Assembly (NCBI GenBank): GCA_016929735.1
Contig: JAFGID010000011.1
Span: forward strand, 1-7,748
DNA: 7,748 bases
Source: Ignavibacteriales bacterium
GTDB taxonomy: Bacteria; Bacteroidota; Ignavibacteria; Ignavibacteriales; Melioribacteraceae
Direction: 5' to 3'
Made by a program: the position numbers and the translations under genes. The notes below the pieces were generated by a model. It worked only from the letters and a program-made list of their open reading frames with translations. It did not search any database and was not told the DNA's origin. Below are positions 1-6,073 of the stretch, in pieces (the stretch's first letter is position 1; each line of letters starts with the position of its first letter).

Positions 1-1323
1 CATTGCTTCGATAACTTTGTTGAATGCATCAGCGTCATCATCAATTGCTTGAATGAAAAATGATTTTAACTCCTGGCATTTTTCACCAATTTCATTTAAT
101 CTTTCAAAATGTTGCTCGTATCCCTTTTTACCTATCGTAAGATTTGGAACCATTGCACCAAGTGCAGCTGCAAGAACAGCATTCAAGGCAGCAACTGAGC
201 CACCGCCAGGTGCTTTGGAATCTGAAGATAATTCATTCGCAAAGCCTTTTACTGTTAAGTCAACTAATCTATCTGTTCTATTATCAATTGCATATTCAAT
301 TATTCTTTTCTTTGGATCAAATTCAGAAACGTCATTTAATACAAGAGATAGAATAGCACAATCAACAATTTCATTTTCCGGTGCTGATGTGGGTTTGCCC
401 ATTTTTTTTAAATAAAATTTTCCGGTTTCAATAATTGCAGATTTTGGAATTAAACCAACAACTTCAGAACCTGTAACAATTAGTCCTCTTTCACATGCTT
501 GTTTCCTAACTTCCTCCATAACAACATGAAGAGGAGTTACTTTGTAATTAGTCATATTTATTGAAATCTGAGCTCTTTTGTATTCAGGAATAACCCACCC
601 AATTGCTTTAACATTCTTAAAAAGACCAGACACTTTTACTGTATTTCCGTTTTCATCTTTTATCATTTTCCCGTGTTCATCTCTTTTTGCCCGTCCTGCT
701 TCTCTGATGTTCAAAGCAATATCGTGAACAGTTTTTTTATCTTTTGTGTTGAAATTTATATTGTATGCAATTAAAAATTCTCTTGCACTTATTGCTGTTG
801 CTCCAGATTTTGCATTGAATATTGCCGGACCAAAATCAGGTTTCCAGTATTCTTTATCTTTTCCTTCAAATCTTTCTTTCAAACCTTCATATTCACCTTG
901 TCGGACATCAGCAAGATTCTTTCTTTCTGGTTTTGATGCTGCTTCTTCATATAGATAAACAGGAATACCAAGTTCATCTCCGACGCGCTTTCCCAATTTT
1001 CTAGCGAGTTCCGCACATTCTTCCATTGTAACGTCTGACACTGGAACGAAAGGACAAACATCAGTTGCTCCCATACGTGGGTGTTCACCTTTGTGTTTTG
1101 TCATATCAATTAATTCAGCTGCCTTTTTAATTCCTTCGAATGCCCCATCAACAATATTATCCAGTGTACCTACGAATGTAAAAACTGTTCTATTTGTTGC
1201 TTCACCCGGATCAATATCTAAAAAATTTATATCTTTAACTGATTTGATTGCTTCTGCGATTTGATTTAAAATATTTTTATCCTTTCCTTCTGAGAAATTT
1301 GGAACGCATTCAACTAATTTCAT
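1..1323 (-). CDS. ftcD: Bifunctional glutamate formiminotransferase / formiminotetrahydrofolate cyclodeaminase (3' end beyond window)
   Basis: Cytosolic folate enzyme of histidine breakdown. The FT domain moves the formimino group of N-formiminoglutamate to tetrahydrofolate, giving glutamate; the CD domain then releases ammonia and yields 5,10-methenyl-THF. My translation gives 441 codons without a stop, running off the left edge, so about 100 of the family's roughly 540 residues are missing. It opens MKLVECVPNFSEG, the usual FT N-terminus. The FT catalytic histidine is His81 in EHPRMGATDVCPF (family His82), and VTGSEVVGLIP lies at 283-293. A linker near 310-345 (NDVSEFDPKKRIIEYAID) leads to the CD domain, with PGGGSVAA from residue 372 and DDDADAF at 428-434. 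The start is supported by AAGGAA five bases upstream. It lies 92 bp downstream of hutI on the same strand, so co-transcription is likely. The identification is firm; only the C-terminus is unseen. Confidence 0.96.
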   Translation of the reverse strand, partial: MKLVECVPNFSEGKDKNILNQIAEAIKSVKDINFLDIDPGEATNRTVFTFVGTLDNIVDGAFEGIKKAAELIDMTKHKGEHPRMGATDVCPFVPVSDVTMEECAELARKLGKRVGDELGIPVYLYEEAASKPERKNLADVRQGEYEGLKERFEGKDKEYWKPDFGPAIFNAKSGATAISAREFLIAYNINFNTKDKKTVHDIALNIREAGRAKRDEHGKMIKDENGNTVKVSGLFKNVKAIGWVIPEYKRAQISINMTNYKVTPLHVVMEEVRKQACERGLIVTGSEVVGLIPKSAIIETGKFYLKKMGKPTSAPENEIVDCAILSLVLNDVSEFDPKKRIIEYAIDNRTDRLVDLTVKGFANELSSDSKAPGGGSVAALNAVLAAALGAMVPNLTIGKKGYEQHFERLNEIGEKCQELKSFFIQAIDDDADAFNKVIEAM

Positions 1324-1328
1324 TTATA

Positions 1329-1334
1329 TTCCTT
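1329..1334 (-). promoter_or_regulatory. Ribosome binding site of ftcD
   Basis: The minus strand reads AAGGAA followed by a five-base spacer (TATAA) and the ATG at 1323. It is a moderately good Shine-Dalgarno match and fixes the start at the methionine that aligns with the family N-terminus. Confidence 0.6.
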
Positions 1335-1348
1335 AATAATTATTATTC

Positions 1349-1362
1349 AAAAATTAATTTTT
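1349..1362. repeat. Perfect 14-bp AT-only palindrome between hutI and ftcD
   Basis: The sequence AAAAATTAATTTTT is its own reverse complement and lies in the 92-bp hutI-ftcD spacer (1324-1415). The spacer is almost pure A/T and shows no G/C-stemmed terminator, so read-through from hutI into ftcD is plausible. In DNA this AT-rich, such a palindrome can arise by chance; a regulatory role is only a possibility. Confidence 0.25.
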
Positions 1363-1415
1363 CAACAATCTAAAAATTTAGCTATTAAACAATTTAAATA
1401 CTAATCTATTAACCA

Positions 1416-2660
1416 TTATTCGTTATTATAAATAACATTTCCACTCTTAACAGTCATACAATTCAAATTTTTACCAACATTGTAAACAATATCGGCGTAT
1501 TCTTTTGTATCAAAGATTGCAAAGTCTGCTTTTTTACCAATTTCAATACTACCAACTTTTTTATGGATATCAAGTGCTTTGGCGGCATTTATTGTAACCG
1601 CAGATATTGTTTCTTCAATTGTCATCTTCATTTTCAAAGCAGCGATACTCATAATCAGATTCAAATTAGCAATGTGCGAAGAACCCGGATTGTAGTCAGT
1701 GGACAATGCAACAATTGCCCCGCTGTCAATTAATTTTCTTGCGGGTGCAAAACCATAATCAAGGAAAAACGAAACACCAGGCAATAACACACAAACTATT
1801 TTTGTTTTTGATAATTTCTGAATATCCTCATTAGCGACAACTTCTAAATGATCAATGCTTTTTACTTTATGTTTTATCCCGACATCAATTCCACCGATTG
1901 TATTGAACTGGTCTGAGTGCAATTTAAGTTTATATCCCAAATCAGATGCTTTTGAAAAAATTCTATCAACTTGTTCGGGTGAGAATGCTGTAGTTTCGCA
2001 AAATGCATCACAGAAAATTGCAAGTTTGTTTTTTCTTATGTAAGGGAGTTGTTCATTTACAATTATGTCAATATATTTTTCGTGGTCATTTTTGTATTCT
2101 CTTGGAAAAGTATGCGCACCTAAAAAAGTTGAAATGATATCGATAGGGTAAATATTTTTCAGGTTGTCTACGGTTTGCAAAATTTTAATTTCATCATAAT
2201 AACTTAATCCATAACCACTTTTTATTTCAAGTGTTGTGATTCCCTGCGAGATAAAATATTCTATTCTTGGTTTAGTTAAATTAATAAGTTCTTCAAAAGC
2301 TAATTTTCTGATTGCCTGAACAGTTGTGTTAATTCCGCCACCCGCTTTGGATATATCTTCGTAAGTTTTACCCTGCAATCTTTGTCTAAATTCATCGGCA
2401 CGTGAGCCAGCATACGCTGTGTGAGTATGACATTCAATTAACCCAGGTAAAATAATTTTATCTTTCAAATCAATATTTTTTTCGTAAGATGATTTATTTA
2501 TTGAACTATTTGGAATTATATCTTTTATAATACCATCTTCAACTACGACTGAGTGGTTTGCGATTATTCCAACATCATTCATATTATTACCACTCTTGTA
2601 ATTTTTGCCTGAAGTAGAAACAGAAATAATTTGTGAAGGAGATTTGAATAATTTACGCAT
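1416..2660 (-). CDS. hutI: Imidazolonepropionase (histidine degradation, third step)
   Basis: Metal-dependent amidohydrolase that opens 4-imidazolone-5-propionate to N-formimino-L-glutamate, the substrate of the downstream ftcD product. At 414 residues it has normal family length. The N-terminal beta region (about 1-72) precedes the metal motif CHTHTAYAGSR, with His78 and His80. Further expected residues are Tyr150 in EIKSGYGLS, His183 in GAHTFP, His248 in KLHSDQF, His271 in IDHLE and Asp322 in STDYNPGSS. His78, His80, His248 and Asp322 should bind the metal. Where many HutI proteins have a glutamate (H-x-D-E), this one has Gln251. The last 60 residues (AAKALD, GSIEIGKKADFAIFD) are the usual amidohydrolase C-terminal beta cap. 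The chosen start gives MRKLF, as I remember for Bacteroidota-type HutI; Met27 is a less likely alternative. No clear Shine-Dalgarno precedes it. It is divergent from glgA. Confidence 0.95.
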   Translation of the reverse strand: MRKLFKSPSQIISVSTSGKNYKSGNNMNDVGIIANHSVVVEDGIIKDIIPNSSINKSSYEKNIDLKDKIILPGLIECHTHTAYAGSRADEFRQRLQGKTYEDISKAGGGINTTVQAIRKLAFEELINLTKPRIEYFISQGITTLEIKSGYGLSYYDEIKILQTVDNLKNIYPIDIISTFLGAHTFPREYKNDHEKYIDIIVNEQLPYIRKNKLAIFCDAFCETTAFSPEQVDRIFSKASDLGYKLKLHSDQFNTIGGIDVGIKHKVKSIDHLEVVANEDIQKLSKTKIVCVLLPGVSFFLDYGFAPARKLIDSGAIVALSTDYNPGSSHIANLNLIMSIAALKMKMTIEETISAVTINAAKALDIHKKVGSIEIGKKADFAIFDTKEYADIVYNVGKNLNCMTVKSGNVIYNNE

Positions 2661-2723
2661 AAAAGTCTATACAAAAATCATATTAAGTTGTGTAAATAAT
2701 TAAAAACTTAAAATAAAATAGTT

Positions 2724-2751
2724 AACATAAATATGCAAATAATTTTGTCAA
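2724..2751 (-). promoter_or_regulatory. Possible sigma70-like promoter for hutI-ftcD
   Basis: On the minus strand a perfect TTGACA (2746-2751) is followed 16 bases later by TATGTT (2724-2729, 4 of 6 to TATAAT). It lies about 64 bases before the hutI ATG. Its -35 box overlaps the TTTG box of the proposed glgA promoter on the other strand. If the organism uses a Bacteroidota-type primary sigma factor, this pattern may not be read. A second weak match on the same strand is GATTTTTG just upstream of hutI (about 2675-2682), 5 of 6 to TANNTTTG but lacking a -33 box. Tentative. Confidence 0.25.
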
Positions 2752-2775
2752 AAAGTCAAAATTTTTGTAATTTTG
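2744..2775 (+). promoter_or_regulatory. Candidate Bacteroidota-type promoter for the glgA operon
   Basis: TTTG at 2744-2747 and TAATTTTG at 2768-2775 are separated by 20 bases. This matches the Bacteroidota -33/-7 consensus (TTTG, about 19-20 bases, TANNTTTG). Transcription would begin near 2781-2784, leaving a short leader of about 17 bases before glgA. It is the only full match I found in the intergenic region. In such AT-rich DNA a chance match cannot be excluded, but spacing, strand and position all fit. Confidence 0.5.
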
Positions 2776-2787
2776 TAATTAAAAAAT

Positions 2788-2791
2788 AAGG
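2788..2791 (+). promoter_or_regulatory. Ribosome binding site of glgA
   Basis: AAGG lies eight bases before the ATG at 2800. It is modest, but favours this start over the internal ATG at 2815 (Met6), which has no purine-rich site at a suitable distance. Confidence 0.45.
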
Positions 2792-2799
2792 TTTTTCGT

Positions 2800-4290
2800 A
2801 TGAACTCCTCAAAAATGTTAAAGATATTATTTGTAACCCCTGAAGCTGTCCCTTTTGTTAAAACTGGTGGTGTTGCTGATGTTAGTGGTAGTCTCCCCTT
2901 AAAATTACAAGAATTAGGGCATCAGGTTAGAATTATTATTCCGAAATATGCTTTAGTTGATGAAAGAAGACACAAAATTCACGAAGTAGTAAGGTTAAAA
3001 GAAGAATATGAGGAGGTTAAAGGTAAGAAAATAATGTTCTCCTTTCGCTCTAGTTTTCTTGTAGCTACAAAAACACGAGTTCAAATATATTTTCTTGATA
3101 ATAAAGATTATTTTGCAAATAGAAAGGGTATTTATACTGACCCTAAAAATGGAAAACCCTATTCAGATAACGATGAACGGTTTATCTTACTAACCAAATC
3201 TGTATTTTCCTTAATTTTAAAGTTGGGATGGATTCCCGATATTATTCATTGTAATGACTGGCAAAGTGCATTAATTCCAATTTATTTGAAAACTGTTTAT
3301 AAAGATGTACCGGAGCTTCAAAATATCAAAACCCTTTTGACAATTCACAATTTTGAAAATCAAGGTATATTTCCATTAGATACTTTTGACAAAATGGAAT
3401 TACCAAAAGAATTAAAAAGTGAAAAAGGATTGTTGTTTGATGGTAAAATAAATTTCCTAAAAGGAGGATTAAATTACACAGACTTAATAAATACAGTCAG
3501 TGATAATTACGTTAAAGAATTATGTTCAGATGCAGAGGTTAGTTTCGGACTAAAAAACATACTATGCAAACGTAGGGAAGATTTCTCTGGAATATTAAAT
3601 GGAATTGATACAGCTGTATGGAATCCTGAAAAAGACAAGAGAATACCTAAAAAATATTCCATAAAGAATTTTGAGGACAAGCAAATAAATAAAAAAGCCT
3701 TATGTGAAAGATTCAATTTCAATTTTGACGAGAATGTTCCAATAATAAGTATCGTCTCACGTTTGACAGAATCAAAGGGCATTGATTTTCTGATGAAAGG
3801 TTTTAAGGAATTATTAAAAGTTAAAGCGAATTTTATTTTACTAGGAGATGGAGAAATAAGATATAAAAAATTCTTTGAGGAAAAGGCAAAAAAATCAAAC
3901 AATAAATTTGCTTGTCAAATTGGTTTTGACGAAAATCTTGCACATCTTGTGAAAGCAGGCAGCGATATGATTTTAATACCTTCAAAATATGAACCTTGTG
4001 GATTGAACCAAATGTATGGTCTAATGTATGGAACCATCCCGATTGTGCGTAAAACTGGTGGACTTGCCGATACAATTAAAAATTTTGATGAGAAGAATTT
4101 TTCAGGGAATGGATTTGTTTACGAAAAATTTACGATGCCTGATATGATAAAAACGATAAATCGAGCAATCAATTTGTTCTCCAAACGTGCTATTTGGGAA
4201 AAACTTGCTAAAACAGGAATGAAAAGTAACTTTTCATGGGCAAACTCTACCCACCAGTATGTAGACATTTACCGTAAATTAGTCGGTTAA
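2800..4290 (+). CDS. glgA: Glycogen/starch synthase (GT5 family)
   Basis: Cytosolic glucosyltransferase that extends alpha-1,4-glucan chains from ADP-glucose (some FCB-group members may prefer UDP-glucose; the sequence does not settle this). The length of 496 residues is normal for GT5. It is a GT-B fold with two Rossmann domains. The N-terminal domain holds KTGGVADV with Lys21, equivalent to E. coli Lys15 in KTGGL, and IIHCNDWQSALIP with His150. The C-terminal domain begins near 312 and shows VSRLTESKG with Arg321 and Lys326 (E. coli Arg300/Lys305), LLGDGE, then SKYEPCGLNQMYGLMYG with Glu398 (E. coli Glu377) and KTGGLADT at 418-425. All expected catalytic and nucleotide-binding residues are present, so it should be active. 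It is the first gene of a rightward operon; its stop is 4 bp before the HAD phosphatase gene. No branching enzyme, glgC or glycogen phosphorylase is in the window. Confidence 0.95.
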   Translation: MNSSKMLKILFVTPEAVPFVKTGGVADVSGSLPLKLQELGHQVRIIIPKYALVDERRHKIHEVVRLKEEYEEVKGKKIMFSFRSSFLVATKTRVQIYFLDNKDYFANRKGIYTDPKNGKPYSDNDERFILLTKSVFSLILKLGWIPDIIHCNDWQSALIPIYLKTVYKDVPELQNIKTLLTIHNFENQGIFPLDTFDKMELPKELKSEKGLLFDGKINFLKGGLNYTDLINTVSDNYVKELCSDAEVSFGLKNILCKRREDFSGILNGIDTAVWNPEKDKRIPKKYSIKNFEDKQINKKALCERFNFNFDENVPIISIVSRLTESKGIDFLMKGFKELLKVKANFILLGDGEIRYKKFFEEKAKKSNNKFACQIGFDENLAHLVKAGSDMILIPSKYEPCGLNQMYGLMYGTIPIVRKTGGLADTIKNFDEKNFSGNGFVYEKFTMPDMIKTINRAINLFSKRAIWEKLAKTGMKSNFSWANSTHQYVDIYRKLVG

Positions 4291-4294
4291 TTAA

Positions 4295-4861
4295 ATGTCA
4301 AGCCCAGCATTATTCCTTGATAGAGATGGAACAATTAACTTCGATTCGGGTTATATTGACCAACCAAATAAAATAATTATTTATTCTGACGCTCCAAATA
4401 ACCTTTATAGAATAAAGAAAGAATTTGAAATGAAATTAATTGTGATTTCGAATCAAGCAGGAGTTGCAAAAGGATTTATGACAGAGAAAGATGTTTGTTC
4501 CGTAAATAGCAGAGTTAGAGAATTGTTAAAAAAAGAAAATGTTATTATTGATGATTTTTTTTATTGCATCCATCATCCGGATTTTAGTTCGCCCGAAGAT
4601 TCCAAATGCAGAAAACCTTCTCCGCAAATGATTTTTGAAGCACAAAAGAAACATAATATTGATCTTTCTAAATCCTATTTTGTCGGCGACAAAGCAAGCG
4701 ATGTTGAATGTGGTATAAATGCAGGTATAAAACCTTGCTTTATTTTGAGAGAAAATAATAGTGGCGAATTATTAGTCTTGGAAAAACAAAAAAAAATGCC
4801 GAATTTTGTAGCCAAAAATTTTAACGAAATTTATGAATTTATTAAAAATGATTTGAGGTGA
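4295..4861 (+). CDS. gmhB: HAD-family phosphatase, probable D-glycero-D-manno-heptose 1,7-bisphosphate 7-phosphatase
   Basis: HAD subfamily IIIA, GmhB/HisB-N type. GmhB removes the 7-phosphate of heptose 1,7-bisphosphate on the way to nucleotide-activated heptose for LPS core or other envelope glycans. The 188-residue length fits. Motif I is FLDRDGTIN (Asp9, Asp11), motif II is VISNQAGVAKG (Ser52), motif III is the lysine of CRKPSP (Lys107), and motif IV is VGDKASDVECG (Asp132, Asp136). The zinc loop is incomplete: Cys91, His93 and Cys105 are present, but the first cysteine of the usual C-x-C-R-K-P is Ser103. The gene starts 4 bp after the glgA stop with no visible Shine-Dalgarno, suggesting translational coupling. 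HisB-N is an alternative family reading, but no histidine-biosynthesis gene is nearby. Family is sure; exact substrate and anomer are inferred. Confidence 0.8.
   Translation: MSSPALFLDRDGTINFDSGYIDQPNKIIIYSDAPNNLYRIKKEFEMKLIVISNQAGVAKGFMTEKDVCSVNSRVRELLKKENVIIDDFFYCIHHPDFSSPEDSKCRKPSPQMIFEAQKKHNIDLSKSYFVGDKASDVECGINAGIKPCFILRENNSGELLVLEKQKKMPNFVAKNFNEIYEFIKNDLR
4855..4861 (+). promoter_or_regulatory. Strong ribosome binding site that defines a TTG start
   Basis: GAGGTGA is a perfect complement to the 16S 3' end and lies six bases before the TTG at 4868. It overlaps the TGA stop (4859-4861) of the phosphatase gene. It supports the TTG as the true start, since the signal peptide would otherwise lack its lysine-containing head. 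Confidence 0.75.
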
Positions 4862-4867
4862 AAAATT

Positions 4868-6064
4868 TTGAAAGCAATTAAATTTATTATTGTTGTATTA
4901 ATTTTAGCATTATTTTATTCTTGTGACGAAGACCCTACCGCTGTAGGAGATGGATTAACCCGTCCAAATCTCGAAATTAAAAAGATAGATTCATTTGCTG
5001 ATTCTTTAATACAAACATCTATATCATATTTAGATACATTACAACTTGGAAACGCAACCCGATTACTTCTAGGAAGGCATAAAGGGATAGAGTCTTCTTT
5101 CTTGATTAAATTTTTTCCTTTTGAACCCACGATGCCCGACTCAGTTAAGAACGCAGTGAAGGATAAAAATCTTGTTGTAACCTCGGCTTGGATTGAATTT
5201 CATACAGGTTATATCTTTGGTGATTCAAATAGCGTCTTAGATTTTTCAGGGTTCAGAGTTACTCAAGATTGGCTTTTTTCTAAAGTTACAAGATATAATA
5301 TTAACGACATACAATATGCTGAGGATATTATTACAAATACGCAATTTACGGATTCAACCTTTACTATTTATTTGAATAACGAATCAGTGTTAAAATGGAT
5401 CGAGTGTGCGTATGATACAAGCTTAAAGGAAAATCATGGACTCTATTTCAAAGCAAGCACTAATACAGATAAAATCCTTGGTTTTAATGCATTTATCCCG
5501 GAATTGTTAAGTATTGAAGAATATGCTGCAAAATTCCCGAAGTTAAAAATTATATATCAAAAACCGGGTAGTTTTACTGATACCGTAACCGTAACAAGTG
5601 TTTCAGATGTTCACGTAGTTGAGGGAAGCATCCCCACTGCATCACCTGATAATATTTACGTAATGGGTGGTATTCCTACAAGAACAAGTTTGAAATTTGA
5701 CTTATCAACTTTACCAAAATATGCAGGGATACATAAAGCTACCCTCGAATTGAATGTTGATAGTATTACCACGAAAAATGGTAGTCCGACCTCGAATAGT
5801 ATTGCTGTTGAATTGTTCGAAAGTAATAGTCAACGAAAAGTATATAAATCATTTGAAACACTCGAATTAAAACGAGATGGGAATAAATTCGCAGGTGATA
5901 TAACGCGTTTTGTACAACGATGGGCTAATGGTTTGAAAAATGAAGGAATCCGATTATCACTTTATGATGAATTTATTTCAGCTGCTATCATTGCTTTAAA
6001 GGGAAGCAATGCTGTTGAGAGTTTACGACCAAAAATAACAATTATTTATTCAGAAAATAAGTAA
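4868..6064 (+). CDS. Predicted outer-membrane or surface lipoprotein with two tandem DNRLRE-like beta domains
   Basis: No named function recognised. It starts at TTG. Residues 1-18 are a lysine-containing head plus hydrophobic core ending LFYS, then Cys19, a plausible lipobox followed by acidic DEDP, which in Bacteroidota can favour surface export. The remaining 380 residues look like two copies of one beta-rich domain, about 66-230 and 262-394. Matching landmarks are SFLIKF / SLKFDLS, VTSAWIEF / IHKATLELNV, VLKWIECAYDTSLKENHGLY / FVQRWANGLKNEGIRL, and FPKLKIIYQ / RPKITIIYS. The second copy closely follows the DNRLRE pattern (LRFDLS, ATLxL, DVTxxVQxWxxGxxNxGL, RPxLxVxY), seen in many secreted and wall-associated proteins. 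In Bacteroidota, lipoproteins of the DUF4270 type often sit beside glgA; the N-terminus (CDEDPTAVGDGL) and context resemble that, but I cannot confirm membership. It lies 6 bp after the phosphatase gene and 9 bp before the barrel gene. Confidence 0.7.
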   Translation: MKAIKFIIVVLILALFYSCDEDPTAVGDGLTRPNLEIKKIDSFADSLIQTSISYLDTLQLGNATRLLLGRHKGIESSFLIKFFPFEPTMPDSVKNAVKDKNLVVTSAWIEFHTGYIFGDSNSVLDFSGFRVTQDWLFSKVTRYNINDIQYAEDIITNTQFTDSTFTIYLNNESVLKWIECAYDTSLKENHGLYFKASTNTDKILGFNAFIPELLSIEEYAAKFPKLKIIYQKPGSFTDTVTVTSVSDVHVVEGSIPTASPDNIYVMGGIPTRTSLKFDLSTLPKYAGIHKATLELNVDSITTKNGSPTSNSIAVELFESNSQRKVYKSFETLELKRDGNKFAGDITRFVQRWANGLKNEGIRLSLYDEFISAAIIALKGSNAVESLRPKITIIYSENK

Positions 6065-6073
6065 ATTAATATT

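Noticed and set aside
53..415. Plus-strand open frame of 120 codons
   Set aside because: It is antisense to the FtcD coding frame, which has clear family motifs throughout; the translation has no recognisable domain.
879..1088. Minus-strand open frame of 69 codons
   Set aside because: It lies in another frame inside ftcD, and its protein is not family-like.
1324..1415. Possible terminator or small RNA between hutI and ftcD
   Set aside because: Only A/T palindromes are present, with no G/C stem followed by a T-run, and no conserved RNA fold could be recognised.
2661..2799. Possible riboswitch or leader peptide upstream of glgA
   Set aside because: The predicted leader is about 17 bases and the whole spacer is 139 bp of low-complexity A/T sequence without stems or a short ORF with a ribosome binding site.
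3507..4075. Two minus-strand open frames opposite glgA
   Set aside because: Both are shadows of the conserved GlgA C-terminal domain, with low-complexity Phe/Ser/Leu-rich translations and no plausible start context.
4788..4796. Run of nine A residues in the phosphatase gene, possible frameshift or slippage site
   Set aside because: The reading frame continues through it to a normal family length and ends at a stop that overlaps the next ribosome binding site, so there is no sign of a broken or recoded gene.
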